A DNA stretch of 57,552 bases from Bacillus sp. V59.32b (GTDB lineage Bacteria > Bacillota > Bacilli > Bacillales > DSM-1321). Where the stretch lies: the NCBI RefSeq assembly GCF_003429085.1, contig NZ_QVTC01000052.1, positions 1-57,552 on the forward strand. Reading direction: 5' to 3'. Within the stretch, counting starts at the first letter, position 1; each line of letters starts with the position of its first letter. Positions 18,521 through 27,260 of this stretch are shown piece after piece. The notes beneath the pieces were generated by a model. It was not told where the DNA came from and did no database searches. It saw nothing but the letters and a program-made list of their open reading frames with translations. Made by a program: the position numbers and the translations under genes.

Positions 18521-19096
18521 ATGAATTGGTATGAAAAGTTAAATCAATATTTTCCGGTTGAAGAAATGAAGTCCAAGAAGCATATGGAAACCCTTTTGAA
18601 AGAAAAGGGTGATATATACCATAAGGACGAAGGACCGAATCATGTGTTGATGTATGCAGAAGATGATCGCTTCGTCTTTGTGGACTACTTATTTGTTTCC
18701 GGAAATTCACGCGGTCAAGGTCTTGGGCAGAAACTAATAAACAAACTTAAAATGAAAGGAAAACCGATATTATTAGAGGTTGAACCTGCAACTGAACAGG
18801 ATGCCGATACTAGAAAAAGGCTTCGTTTTTATAAACGGGAAGGTTTTAATCATGCTTCGTCGATTTCTTATAAACGCCGCTCTTTGGCCACCAATGAAAT
18901 TAATGAAATGGAAATTCTTTTCTGGGCAAATGACTCTGTAGATGAAAAGCAAATATACGGTTGTATGAAAAAAACGTATGAACGAATACACACATATAAA
19001 GATAAATTTTTTTACGGCAAGAACTATCAACCTGTAGAAGAAGTATTAACACTAAATGACCGGAAAGATGAACACGATATATTAAAGGTCGTATAG
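18521..19096 (+). CDS. yjbC: YjbC, GNAT-family acetyltransferase
   Basis: 191 residues (B. subtilis YjbC is 192). The GNAT acetyl-CoA loop is visible as SRGQGLGQKLI (about residues 63-73), after the strand VFVDYLFVSGN. The C-terminal 80 residues are a separate basic region of unknown role. The frame extends upstream, but the GAGAGGAG site points to the ATG at 18521. In B. subtilis it precedes spx and can be co-transcribed with it. Here a strong terminator and 470 nt separate them, so spx probably has its own promoter(s). Confidence 0.85.
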   Translation: MNWYEKLNQYFPVEEMKSKKHMETLLKEKGDIYHKDEGPNHVLMYAEDDRFVFVDYLFVSGNSRGQGLGQKLINKLKMKGKPILLEVEPATEQDADTRKRLRFYKREGFNHASSISYKRRSLATNEINEMEILFWANDSVDEKQIYGCMKKTYERIHTYKDKFFYGKNYQPVEEVLTLNDRKDEHDILKVV

Positions 19097-19103
19097 GATT
19101 TAG

Positions 19104-19138
19104 GAGTGAAGAAAATTTTTTTCTTCGCTCTTTTTTTT
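19104..19138 (+). terminator. Terminator of yjbC
   Basis: GAGTGAAGAAAA pairs with TTTTCTTCGCTC (one G-T pair) and is followed by eight T residues. Confidence 0.88.
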
Positions 19139-19606
19139 ACCATTAACCCTATTTTTTTCAAAAAGCAGGAACAAAGGACTATATTTTCTAGAATAAAAAG
19201 GATATATTTAATATCTGAAGAATTCTTTTTTTTAAAAAATATTTTATTTTTTGTTTAAATGACTCAGGAATGGGTAAATAAGAATAGGCATATTTATTAA
19301 ATCAATGAATGTAAGTAAAATGTGAATGAAAAAACGGTTAATTGAGAATATAGACGGAATTTTTTCAATCAGAAACCAGTGGAAATGAATTCTTAATACA
19401 GCAACAAGATTGATTTATAAAGGGAAAAATCAAGAAATATTCAAGGTTTTTAACATTTTTAAAAAAAGGTATTCAATTTACTAGTTTTAGTGTATAATTA
19501 TTTGTAGAGATTACTTATTTAAAGTTATTTTAATCTAGAGTGGAAAGTAAAGGTTGATTTCCCAGCATAGATCGTCGATTCTATATTTAGGGAGTGTGAA
19601 TATTTC
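19139..19606 (+). promoter_or_regulatory. spx upstream region
   Basis: A strongly AT-rich, 468-nt noncoding stretch before spx. TATAAT at 19493-19498 (within AGTGTATAATTA) is the best -10, leaving a leader of about 105 nt. No clear TTGACA lies 17 nt upstream of it. spx in B. subtilis is served by several promoters and sigma factors, and the length of this gap is in keeping with that. No open frame is convincing. Confidence 0.45.
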
Positions 19607-20002
19607 ATGGTAACATTGTATACATCACCGAGCTGTACATCATGCCGGAAAGCAAAGGCTTGGTTGGAAGAGCATCATATTGAATACTCAGAAAGAAATA
19701 TATTCTCTGAACCTTTATCCATTGATGAGATCAAAGAAATTCTCCGAATGACTGAAGATGGAACGGATGAGATTATTTCTACAAGGTCCAAAACCTTTCA
19801 AAAGCTTCATGTTAACTTAGAAGCTTTGCCTCTTCAAGAACTATATAAACTAATCAAAGATAATCCAGGCATGCTAAGAAGGCCGATTATCCTTGATGAA
19901 AAAAGGCTGCAGGTAGGTTATAACGAAGATGAAATTCGCCGATTCCTGCCACGCAAAGTCCGTACATTCCAGCTTAGAGAAGCGCAAAAAATGGTTAATT
20001 AA
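19607..20002 (+). CDS. spx: Spx, redox-sensing RNA polymerase-binding regulator
   Basis: 131 residues, the exact family length. ArsC-like fold with the redox switch Cys10-x-x-Cys13 ([11 protein letters not shown]). Spx binds the RNA polymerase alpha C-terminal domain under disulphide stress and activates thiol-repair genes. RSKTFQKL (about residues 60-67) and the [22 protein letters not shown] block are typical. Its level is set by ClpXP proteolysis helped by SpxH, which is encoded in this window at 27261-28157. GGGAGTG precedes the ATG at slightly long spacing. Confidence 0.97.
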   Translation: MVTLYTSPSCTSCRKAKAWLEEHHIEYSERNIFSEPLSIDEIKEILRMTEDGTDEIISTRSKTFQKLHVNLEALPLQELYKLIKDNPGMLRRPIILDEKRLQVGYNEDEIRRFLPRKVRTFQLREAQKMVN

Positions 20003-20015
20003 ATGAATGTGTAAG

Positions 20016-20048
20016 GCCCTGTCAGGTTCTCCTGGCAGGGCTGTTTAC
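20016..20048 (+). terminator. Terminator of spx
   Basis: GCCCTGTCAGG pairs with CCTGGCAGGGC (one mismatch) around a 4-nt loop, then a T-rich tract. Confidence 0.85.
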
Positions 20049-20480
20049 TTTTTCTTCCCAGAAAGCTATGTTAAATAATATGGACTATAAAGCAAGGATT
20101 GACTCAGTTCAGCTTTACGGAAAAGACGATTGCAATCTTTGTTCAACAGTTCGCCTATAGAAACTACCTTTCGGGCCGATATATATATAAAGAAATACAG
20201 CTTTTTCCATTATTGATAAGAGGTCTCTTCATAGTTGCAGACTCGTGATTTTTTTTGTAAAATGAATGAAATATTAGGCAAACGATTGTTTTTAAAATGG
20301 GACATGTTTTTCATTTCCCTTATCGATGGTTTTGTCATAAAATAAAAGAAAAATAGAATATTTTTTCCCGAAAGGCTGTGATTACAAATCCGGCTTCATG
20401 GGTAAATATATTAGAAAGAGCTACTGTAAGCTCGGGGGTAATTATCCCTTCCAAACGTCAACAGAAGGGAGAGGACTATC
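20049..20480 (+). promoter_or_regulatory. mecA upstream region with hairpin over the ribosome binding site
   Basis: About 430 nt without a convincing gene; in B. subtilis yjbE lies here, and it is absent. Just before mecA, TCCCTTC (20445-20451) can pair fully with GAAGGGA (20464-20470) across a 12-nt loop. The right arm contains most of the mecA Shine-Dalgarno sequence GAAGGGAGAGG, so the hairpin could mask it. No clear sigma-A promoter could be fixed. Confidence 0.45.
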
Positions 20481-21152
20481 ATGGAAATAGAACGTATTAA
20501 TGACGATACCGTAAAGTTTTACATTTCTTATATAGATATTGAAGAACGCGGCTTTGACCGAGAAGAAATCTGGTACAGCCGTGAGCGCAGTGAAGAGCTT
20601 TTCTGGGAAATGATGGACGAGGTCCATCAGGAAGAAGAATTCATGATTGAAGGCCCTTTATGGATTCAGGTTCAGGCGCTTGAAAAAGGTCTGGAGGTTC
20701 TCGTGACAAAAGCACAGTTAAGTAAAGATGGTCAAAAGCTGGAGTTGCCAATTTCGGAAGAAAAGCTGAAGGATCTGCCGGTGGATGAGAAGATCGAATC
20801 ACTCCTGGATCAGCACTTTCATGGAAAACAACAGGAATCCAATCCGCTTCAATTCGAGGATGGCATTTTAGAATTTGTCACCGAGTTTGATGATTTCGAT
20901 GATTTAATCGCGTTAAGCACGCGATATGGTCTAGATGAGCTAACCACTAAGCTGTTTGCCTACGGCAATAAATACTATTTGTACATTGAGTTCTCTGAAG
21001 AAGAAATTGATGAAGACGAAATAGATAACTTTTTAAGCATCCTTCTTGAATATAGTGAGGAATCTCCGACTACCGTTCATATGCTTGAAGAATATGGAAA
21101 AGTCGTAATGGAAAGCGATGTTTTTGAAACAGTAAATAAATATTTTGCATAA
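20481..21152 (+). CDS. mecA: MecA, ClpC adaptor protein
   Basis: 223 residues. MecA binds ComK and other clients and hands them to ClpCP, and it holds competence off outside quorum conditions. The N-terminal client-binding domain (MEIERINDDTVKFYISYIDI; GFDREEIWYSRERSEELFW) and C-terminal ClpC-binding domain (residues about 120-223, LEFVTEFDDFDDLIALS) are both present, joined by an acidic linker. The domain plan and 223-residue length are close to the family norm (218 aa in B. subtilis). It is monocistronic, with a terminator after it. Confidence 0.96.
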   Translation: MEIERINDDTVKFYISYIDIEERGFDREEIWYSRERSEELFWEMMDEVHQEEEFMIEGPLWIQVQALEKGLEVLVTKAQLSKDGQKLELPISEEKLKDLPVDEKIESLLDQHFHGKQQESNPLQFEDGILEFVTEFDDFDDLIALSTRYGLDELTTKLFAYGNKYYLYIEFSEEEIDEDEIDNFLSILLEYSEESPTTVHMLEEYGKVVMESDVFETVNKYFA

Positions 21153-21158
21153 TGACAG

Positions 21159-21188
21159 GCCGATTTCATACAGGAATCGGCTTTTTTA
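21159..21188 (+). terminator. Terminator of mecA
   Basis: GCCGATT pairs with AATCGGC, followed by TTTTTT. Confidence 0.85.
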
Positions 21189-21310
21189 TGATATAAAATT
21201 TTATATAAGAATTTTTTTTCGCTGAGGAATTGCTATTTTGACTAAAAGAATAGTAAGGGCTCATTAAGGGTATATACGTATGAGGATAGATGGATAGGCA
21301 GGTGGAATTG

Positions 21311-22819
21311 ATGAAAACTGGAATTCGTGTATTGTTGCTGGTGATTATTTTAAGTGGTTTGTGGTTTTTATTTAGGGAAACATCGAGAGGAGACATTCTC
21401 GGTTTCTTCAGTATTATGCTTACATTATCACTAGTAATTATCGGGGTGATTATTTTCCTTGAAAACAGGCATCCGGCCCAAACGATTACTTGGCTGGTTG
21501 TGTTTGGCGCTTTCCCTTTATTTGGCTTCATTTTATATTTCCTCTTTGGCAGAAACTACAGGAAAGAGAAAATGTTTCGCAAAAAGTATTTCCTGGACAA
21601 GGAAGCGTATTTAAAAATCAATGGAGAGCCTGATGGCAATAACGAGAGAATGCTGGAGATGGGGGACCATCAGCAAAAGCTGTTCAAGCTTGCGCAGAGA
21701 ATTGGCAACAGCCCGATTTCGTTTGGGACTGAAACGAAAATATTGACGAATGGCAACGAGACATTTTCTCATATTCTGGATGAGCTAAAAAAAGCAAATC
21801 ATCATATACATATGGAGTATTACATTGTGCGCCATGATAATATCGGTATGGATATCAAGAAGGTGTTAATCGCCAAAGCGAAGCAAGGCGTAAAAGTGCG
21901 CTTTTTGTATGACTCAGTGGGATCATGGCAGCTTTCAAGGGAATATATTCAGGATCTAAAAAATGCAGGGGTCGAGATGGTCGAATTCGGCCCGGTAAGG
22001 CTTCCTTTCTTAAACAATAAATTTAATTTTAGGAACCATCGAAAAATAATTGTCATTGATGGATCTGTGGCGTTTATGGGCGGCTTGAACATAGGTGATG
22101 AATACTTGGGCCGCGATGAACACTTCGGGTTCTGGAGAGATACACATCTCATGCTGAAGGGGGAAGCCGTCCGGACTTTACAGCTCATCTTTTTACAGGA
22201 TTGGTATTACAGCACCGATCACAGTTTCTTGACCGATGAATATTTATCACCGATCCCCATCGTTCATAATCATGGCGGGGTTCAAATGATTGCCGGAGGT
22301 CCGGACAATGAATGGACGGTGATTAAAAATATCTTTTTCTCAATGATTTCATCAGCAAAGGAATCAGTTTGGATCGCATCACCGTATTTCATCCCTGATG
22401 AAGATATTTTCCAGGCGCTGAAAATTGCCGCGCTTAGCGGCCTGGATGTAAGGCTCCTCGTTCCGAAAAATCCGGATAAACGAATTGTCTTTCATGCGTC
22501 ACGTTCCTATTTTCCAGAATTGCTGGAAGCAGGTGTGAGGATATTCGAATATAAAAATGGCTTTATGCACAGCAAAATTGTCATTGTCGATAATGAATTG
22601 GGTTCGATCGGCACTTCTAATATGGACATGCGAAGCTTTCATCTGAATTTTGAAGTGAATGCGTTTTTATATAAAACAAGAAGCACTCAAAAGCTGGTGA
22701 ATGATTATTTGCAAGACATTATGGAATCCAGGGAACTGCATCTCGAAACATTCTCAAAGCGAAATATCGGCTTAAAACTGATCGAATCGACATGCAGACT
22801 GTTGTCTCCGCTTTTATAA
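21311..22819 (+). CDS. cls: Cardiolipin synthase
   Basis: 502 residues. Two N-terminal membrane spans (about residues 4-22 and 32-52, plus a third near 62-80) are followed by a phospholipase-D fold with two HKD motifs: NHRKIIVIDG (about residue 242) and HSKIVIVDNE (about residue 420). It joins two phosphatidylglycerol molecules to give cardiolipin at the membrane. AGGTGG before the ATG at 21311 favours this start over an ATG at 21290. It is not part of the B. subtilis mecA-coiA neighbourhood, so it is a local insertion or rearrangement. A terminator and then the large repeat array follow. Confidence 0.93.
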   Translation: MKTGIRVLLLVIILSGLWFLFRETSRGDILGFFSIMLTLSLVIIGVIIFLENRHPAQTITWLVVFGAFPLFGFILYFLFGRNYRKEKMFRKKYFLDKEAYLKINGEPDGNNERMLEMGDHQQKLFKLAQRIGNSPISFGTETKILTNGNETFSHILDELKKANHHIHMEYYIVRHDNIGMDIKKVLIAKAKQGVKVRFLYDSVGSWQLSREYIQDLKNAGVEMVEFGPVRLPFLNNKFNFRNHRKIIVIDGSVAFMGGLNIGDEYLGRDEHFGFWRDTHLMLKGEAVRTLQLIFLQDWYYSTDHSFLTDEYLSPIPIVHNHGGVQMIAGGPDNEWTVIKNIFFSMISSAKESVWIASPYFIPDEDIFQALKIAALSGLDVRLLVPKNPDKRIVFHASRSYFPELLEAGVRIFEYKNGFMHSKIVIVDNELGSIGTSNMDMRSFHLNFEVNAFLYKTRSTQKLVNDYLQDIMESRELHLETFSKRNIGLKLIESTCRLLSPLL

Positions 22820-22827
22820 CCATCTAC

Positions 22828-22853
22828 GGACCTGAGAAATCAGGTCCTTTTTG
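22828..22853 (+). terminator. Terminator of cls
   Basis: GGACCTGA pairs with TCAGGTCC around a 4-nt loop and runs into TTTTT. Confidence 0.88.
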
Positions 22854-22912
22854 ATTTCTTTTCCGCAGAGTTTAAATATAATAAATGGGCAGAAGGTCGG
22901 GTTATCGAGTAT

Positions 22913-23518
22913 GAGCAGAAATTTGAGTAATCGACCACAAACCAGAATAGTCGAGCAGAAATTCGATCATTGACATAAATTCAGATCATCGAGCACAAAT
23001 CGGGATCATCGAGCACAAATTCAGATGATCGAGCACAAATCCAGATCATCGAGCACAAATTCAAATCATCGAGCACAAATAGGGATGATCGAGCAGAAAT
23101 CCGGATGATCGAGCACAAATCGGGAGCAACGAGCACAAATTCAGATTATCGAGCAGAAATGGAGATGATCGAGCACAAATTCAGATGATCGAGCAGAAAT
23201 CTGGATGATCGAGCAGAAATGTAGATGATCGAGCACAAATTCAGATCATCGAGCACAAAGTCAGATTATCGAGCACAATCAGATGATTGAGCACAAATTC
23301 AGATCATCGAGCACAAAGTCAGATTATCGAGCACAATCAGATGATTGAGCACAAATCCGGATGATCGAGCACAAATCCGGATGATCGAGCACAAATCGGG
23401 AGCAACGAGCACAAATTCAGATTATCGAGCACAAATTCAGATTATCGAGCACAAATTCAGATCATCGAGCACAAATCCGGATGATCGAGCACAAATAAAA
23501 ATAATCGCGCACAAATCG
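22913..23518. repeat. Tandem array of about 30 units of 20 nt
   Basis: Units have a nearly constant 16-nt core (ATSATCGAGCACAAAT, S being C or G; TT variants occur) and a variable 4-nt part (TCAG, CGGG, CCGG, CCAG, GGAG, AGGG and others). The period is exactly 20 nt except for two 18-nt units. The first few units (22913-22980) are worn. A 58-nt block at 23241-23298 is repeated exactly at 23299-23356, and a 60-nt block at 23101-23160 recurs with one change at 23377-23436, showing recent segmental duplication. The array sits between the cls terminator and coiA. An open frame crosses its end into coiA but does not represent a real N-terminus. Confidence 0.97.
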
Positions 23519-23692
23519 ACTTTAAAGGGCATTTCCATCCCCAAAATGGCCGGATCTACATACTTACAGCGAATCTATTGCATAAATTTGTTCTCCATCT
23601 TTAACATCACAAGTCTAGCGAGTTTTCTTAATGATTTAGAAGGAATTAAAGCGGACCGACTAGAATGTATACAGATAGAAAGGGGGCAAGCG

Positions 23693-24904
23693 ATGCTGAC
23701 TGCAAAAAATAAGAGTGGTGCCTATGTAACACTGCATAATACCAGCACGAAAGAAAAGTTGTTGAAAATGAAACAGGGGGACAGCTTCTACTGTCCTTGC
23801 TGCGAGCACGAAGTCATCATAAAATCCGGAAAGATAAAAATCCCCCATTTTGCCCACATCCGCAATAACTCCTGCCATGCATCCTCTGAGCCTGAATCCG
23901 ATTATCATCTTTTAGGAAAAACAAAGCTATACCTGTGGCTGAAATCGAAAAAGTATCATGCTTTCCTGGAAGCATATATTCCCGAAATTCGGCAAAGAGC
24001 TGACATCCTCGTTATTATAAATTCACAGAAGTATGCCATCGAATTTCAGTGCTCCGCCATTCCTGAAGAGGATTTTATCTCCAGAACAAATTCCTATCGT
24101 GCTCAGGGCATCATCCCCATTTGGATTCTTGCCGACCGAAATATCAAAAAGATAAAACCGAATGAGTTTTCGTTGCGTAATTTTGATTGGTTCTTTCTCA
24201 CAGGCGGAATGGACTCGCCTTCAATCATTACTTACTGTCCGTATAAAGATCAACTTACAAAGCTTGAGAAGATCCTCCCTTTTTCTCCCCGAACCGTTTT
24301 TGCTAATCAATGTCATGAGACACTTTCCTCTGCCTCTTTCCCATCCTTTTTTCATGCTTCATCACGGCAGCTGCCTTATCTCCGCCAGTGGCGGGAGAAA
24401 AGAAAGTCATGGTCTTTCCAAAGCGTAAGAACAGCAAAGGTAACTGATCCTTTCTTCCAATTTCTTTATGTAAATCAAATTTCTCCGGCTACCCTTCCGC
24501 CCGAAGTCGGAATACCTGTTGCCGGAATCCATTTGATTCACACAGCGGCCGTTCAGTGGCAAGCTTATGTTTTTATTGATATGCTTTTTCGAAAAGAAGC
24601 TGGCCAAAGCCTGTCCATGGATGAATGTATCCGCTCTTTCAAAAATCGAATAAAAAGCGGAGATATCCGCTTAAGAAAACTGCCGCTGCTTGATTCCAAA
24701 GAATACCTGCAACCGTTGATAAGCTATGTGTCATTTTTCAAAAAAACAGGGTATATAGAAGAGTATAAAACCGGATACTTTAAAGTAATGAAAAAAGTTA
24801 GGGTCGCTAAGACATATGACCAATGGCTGGAATGGGAGAAAAATTTTTATTACAGGCACCAAAAGCTGCTACAGGCGGACAATAATGGTAAAATAGCATT
24901 TTGA
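23693..24904 (+). CDS. coiA: CoiA, competence nuclease
   Basis: 403 residues. CoiA promotes processing of incoming DNA in transformation. A zinc-knuckle-like N-terminus has Cys34-x2-Cys37, PHFAH (His55) and Cys61. It is followed by a restriction-endonuclease-like core: RADILVIIN (Asp104) and YAIEFQCS (Glu118-x-Gln120), the PD-(D/E)xQ arrangement of the family. GAAAGGGGG lies 5 nt before the ATG at 23693; the open frame runs further upstream through the repeat array, which is not translated sequence. It is followed 79 nt later by pepF, as in B. subtilis coiA-pepF. Confidence 0.92.
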   Translation: MLTAKNKSGAYVTLHNTSTKEKLLKMKQGDSFYCPCCEHEVIIKSGKIKIPHFAHIRNNSCHASSEPESDYHLLGKTKLYLWLKSKKYHAFLEAYIPEIRQRADILVIINSQKYAIEFQCSAIPEEDFISRTNSYRAQGIIPIWILADRNIKKIKPNEFSLRNFDWFFLTGGMDSPSIITYCPYKDQLTKLEKILPFSPRTVFANQCHETLSSASFPSFFHASSRQLPYLRQWREKRKSWSFQSVRTAKVTDPFFQFLYVNQISPATLPPEVGIPVAGIHLIHTAAVQWQAYVFIDMLFRKEAGQSLSMDECIRSFKNRIKSGDIRLRKLPLLDSKEYLQPLISYVSFFKKTGYIEEYKTGYFKVMKKVRVAKTYDQWLEWEKNFYYRHQKLLQADNNGKIAF

Positions 24905-24983
24905 AGTCATAAAACAGCAGGATTTTTTTGAAAAACACAGAAATAGATTAGGATAGAACTTTTTGAAATGGAGGATTTCGTTT

Positions 24984-26801
24984 ATGGCACAGGACACAGA
25001 AATAAAAAAGCTTCCGGCTAGAGATGAAATAACGGTTGACGATACATGGAGACTGGAAGATATTTTTGCTACCGAAGAGGAATGGGAGAGTGAATGGAAA
25101 GGGATCAAGCAGGACCTGGCAAAAGCCGAATCGTTTAAAGGCACGCTAGGTGAAAGTGCTGATAAATTGTTTACCGCACTTCAGTTCCAGGATGAAGTTT
25201 TTGAAAGGCTTGGCAGAGTTTATACCTATTCCCACATGCGTTATGATCAGGATACGACAAACTCCTTTTATCAAGGCATGGACGACCGCGCCAAAAACCT
25301 ATATTCCCAAGCAGCCAGTGCGTTTTCGTTTGTGGTTCCAGAATTGCTTGGCGTTGATGAAAGCAGGGTACAGCAATTCCTGCAGGAGAAAGAAGAACTT
25401 AAGCTTTATGAACACGCATTAGAGGAAATTAACAAACAAAGGCCGCACGTGCTAACGGCTGAGCAGGAAGCATTGCTGGCGCAAGCATCCGAGGTGTTGG
25501 GTGCCTCCAGCAATACGTTCGGGATGTTGAATAACGCCGACCTTGTATTTCCAACTATAAAGGATGAAGACGGCAATGAAGTGGAGATCACGCATGGTCG
25601 TTATATTCGCTTTCTTGAAAGTGAAGACCGCAGGGTTCGGGAAGAAGCGTTCAAAGGTGTATACGCCACTTACGGGCAGTTTAAAAACACATTTGCGAGC
25701 ACCCTTTCTGGAGCTGTCAAGAACCATAATTTTAACGCGAGCATACGTAAATATGAGTCAGCGCGCCATGCGGCATTAAGCAATAATAATATCCCGGAGA
25801 GCGTTTATGATAATTTAGTGAATACAGTGAATGAAAATCTCCATTTGCTTCATCGCTATGTGGATTTAAGAAAGAAAGTGCTCGGGCTTGAAGAACTTCA
25901 CATGTATGACCTTTATACTCCATTGGTAAAGGAAGTAAAGATGGAAGTGCCCTACGGCGAGGCGAAAGAGTATCTTTTAAAAGGCTTGGCACCGCTCGGA
26001 GAGGAGTATTTGGATGTCTTAAAAGAAGGCTTCGAAAACCGCTGGGTTGACGTTCAAGAGAATAAAGGAAAACGCAGCGGTGCTTATTCATCCGGCGCCT
26101 ACGGAACAAACCCGTATATATTAATGAACTGGCAAAGTAACGTTAATAACTTGTTTACCCTGGCACATGAATTCGGACACTCTGTCCATAGCTATTATAC
26201 AAGAAAAACACAGCCTTACCCATACGGCAACTATTCTATTTTTGTCGCAGAGGTTGCTTCTACATGCAACGAAAATCTGCTTAATGATTACTTGCTAAAA
26301 ACGATCGATGATGAAAAGAAGCGGATTTATTTGTTGAACCATTACTTAGAAGGATTCAGGGGAACTCTATTCCGCCAGACGATGTTTGCGGAATTTGAAC
26401 ATCTCATCCATGAAAAATCGCAAAAAGGTGAAGCACTAACCGCTGATATGCTCACCAAAGAGTATTATGAGTTAAATAAGAAGTATTTCGGAAGCAATAT
26501 TGTCATTGATGAGGAAGTTGGTTTGGAATGGTCTAGAATTCCGCATTTCTACTACAATTACTATGTATATCAATACGCAACCGGAATCTCTGCGGCTACA
26601 GCATTAAGTAAACAGATTCTCGAAGAAGGACAGCCGGCAGTCGATCGCTATATTGAGTTCTTGAAGTCGGGAAGCTCCGATTATCCGATTGAAGTATTGA
26701 AAAAAGCCGGAGTGGACATGACAGAAGCTGATCCGATTAGGGAAGCGCTTAAAGTATTTGATGAAAAGCTAACGGAATTGGAAACATTATTACAGCAGTA
26801 A
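24984..26801 (+). CDS. pepF: Oligoendopeptidase F (PepF, M3 family)
   Basis: 605 residues. A zinc metallopeptidase that cuts short peptides in the cytosol; overproduced PepF impairs sporulation in B. subtilis by degrading PhrA. The HExxH site is present as LAHEFGHSVHSYY (about residue 397), with the third ligand in FVAEVASTCNE. The N-terminal oligopeptidase F domain is complete. GGAGG lies 9 nt before the ATG at 24984; a TTG 21 nt further upstream is not supported. A plausible role here is recycling of peptides brought in by Opp. Confidence 0.95.
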   Translation: MAQDTEIKKLPARDEITVDDTWRLEDIFATEEEWESEWKGIKQDLAKAESFKGTLGESADKLFTALQFQDEVFERLGRVYTYSHMRYDQDTTNSFYQGMDDRAKNLYSQAASAFSFVVPELLGVDESRVQQFLQEKEELKLYEHALEEINKQRPHVLTAEQEALLAQASEVLGASSNTFGMLNNADLVFPTIKDEDGNEVEITHGRYIRFLESEDRRVREEAFKGVYATYGQFKNTFASTLSGAVKNHNFNASIRKYESARHAALSNNNIPESVYDNLVNTVNENLHLLHRYVDLRKKVLGLEELHMYDLYTPLVKEVKMEVPYGEAKEYLLKGLAPLGEEYLDVLKEGFENRWVDVQENKGKRSGAYSSGAYGTNPYILMNWQSNVNNLFTLAHEFGHSVHSYYTRKTQPYPYGNYSIFVAEVASTCNENLLNDYLLKTIDDEKKRIYLLNHYLEGFRGTLFRQTMFAEFEHLIHEKSQKGEALTADMLTKEYYELNKKYFGSNIVIDEEVGLEWSRIPHFYYNYYVYQYATGISAATALSKQILEEGQPAVDRYIEFLKSGSSDYPIEVLKKAGVDMTEADPIREALKVFDEKLTELETLLQQ

Positions 26802-26815
26802 ATCGAAAAAAAGCT

Positions 26816-26857
26816 GCGGAACCTTTTATCGGTTAAAAACCTTTAAAACGGTTCCGC
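26816..26857. terminator. Hairpin after pepF
   Basis: GCGGAACC pairs with GGTTCCGC across a long AT-rich loop. No strong T run follows on the + strand, and the hairpin overlaps the end of the small minus-strand gene at 26833. Confidence 0.5.
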
Positions 26858-27003
26858 TGATTAAAAAGATTAAAAAAATAGAATAAAGTAAAAAGCAGAA
26901 GAGGCGAGCTAATATAGATAGGGATGATTTTCATTAATCCAAGCAGTTGGAGAAATAGCATCCCAGCTAAAAATAACAAAGATAAGACAAACTTTGCTAT
27001 CAT
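26833..27003 (-). CDS. 56-residue hydrophobic small protein
   Basis: ATG at 27003 with GGAGGG 9 nt upstream. The product begins MIAKFVLSLLFLAGMLFLQL and has a second hydrophobic stretch (about residues 30-45), so it would be a two-span membrane protein with a basic tail (NQRNRFKGF). It lies back-to-back with the RoxS promoter region and convergent to pepF. I know no family for it. The ribosome binding site and strongly membrane-like composition argue for a real gene, but the overlap with the pepF hairpin lowers confidence. Confidence 0.5.
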   Translation of the reverse strand: MIAKFVLSLLFLAGMLFLQLLGLMKIIPIYISSPLLLFTLFYFFNLFNQRNRFKGF

Positions 27004-27081
27004 TAGGGCATTCCCTCCTGTACAGGTTTTTATTCTATATATATGAGTAAAGACAAACCATATTCAAAGAATATGACAATA

Positions 27082-27134
27082 TTGTGAAAAAAAGCACAAA
27101 CCCCTTGAAAGATCGAAGGGATATTTGCTATATT
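27082..27134 (+). promoter_or_regulatory. RoxS promoter with Rex operator
   Basis: TTGTGAAAAAAAGCACAA at 27082-27099 fits the Rex palindrome (TTGTG-N8-CACAA) exactly at both ends. It is followed by TTGAAA (27105-27110), an 18-nt spacer and TATATT (27129-27134). Rex senses NADH/NAD+, so the RNA should rise when NADH is high. In B. subtilis roxS is also activated by ResD. Confidence 0.85.
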
Positions 27135-27140
27135 ACAAGT

Positions 27141-27254
27141 GAAGTTGTTCACATACAAACATATACCCCCTTTGTTTAACGTGAAAAATTTCCCCATCCC
27201 CTTTGTTCGTATGAATGAAAAAGCCTTGCAAACTGTTGATTTGCAAGGCTTTTT
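27141..27254 (+). ncRNA. roxS: RoxS (RsaE) small regulatory RNA
   Basis: A transcript of about 114 nt predicted from the promoter at 27105-27134 to the terminator at 27218-27254. It contains the signature C-rich single-stranded segments ATACCCCCTTTG and TTTCCCCATCCCCTTTG, separated by GTGAAAAA, and opens near GTTCACATACAAAC. All match my memory of RsaE in Staphylococcus and RoxS in Bacillus, which pair with ribosome binding sites of central-metabolism and respiration mRNAs. Its place beside spxH (yjbH) is the conserved location. The exact 5' end is inferred from the -10. Confidence 0.9.
27218..27254. terminator. Bidirectional terminator of RoxS and spxH
   Basis: A perfect 15-bp stem (AAAAAGCCTTGCAAA with its complement, 7-nt loop) with A and T runs at the two sides. 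It ends the RNA on + and spxH on -. Confidence 0.92.
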
Positions 27255-27260
27255 CTATAT

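Noticed and set aside
20079-20162. 27-residue frame upstream of mecA
   Set aside because: No ribosome binding site, and no resemblance to yjbE, which lies here in B. subtilis.
22913-23518. CRISPR array
   Set aside because: The period is 20 nt with only about 4 variable bases drawn from repeated variants. There are no unique spacers of 25-40 nt and no cas genes.
23345-23692. N-terminal extension of CoiA through the repeat array
   Set aside because: The residues come from the 20-nt array. A strong GAAAGGGGG site and the family start place the first codon at 23693.
25732-26109. 125-aa minus-strand frame within pepF
   Set aside because: Antisense shadow of a well-supported peptidase gene.
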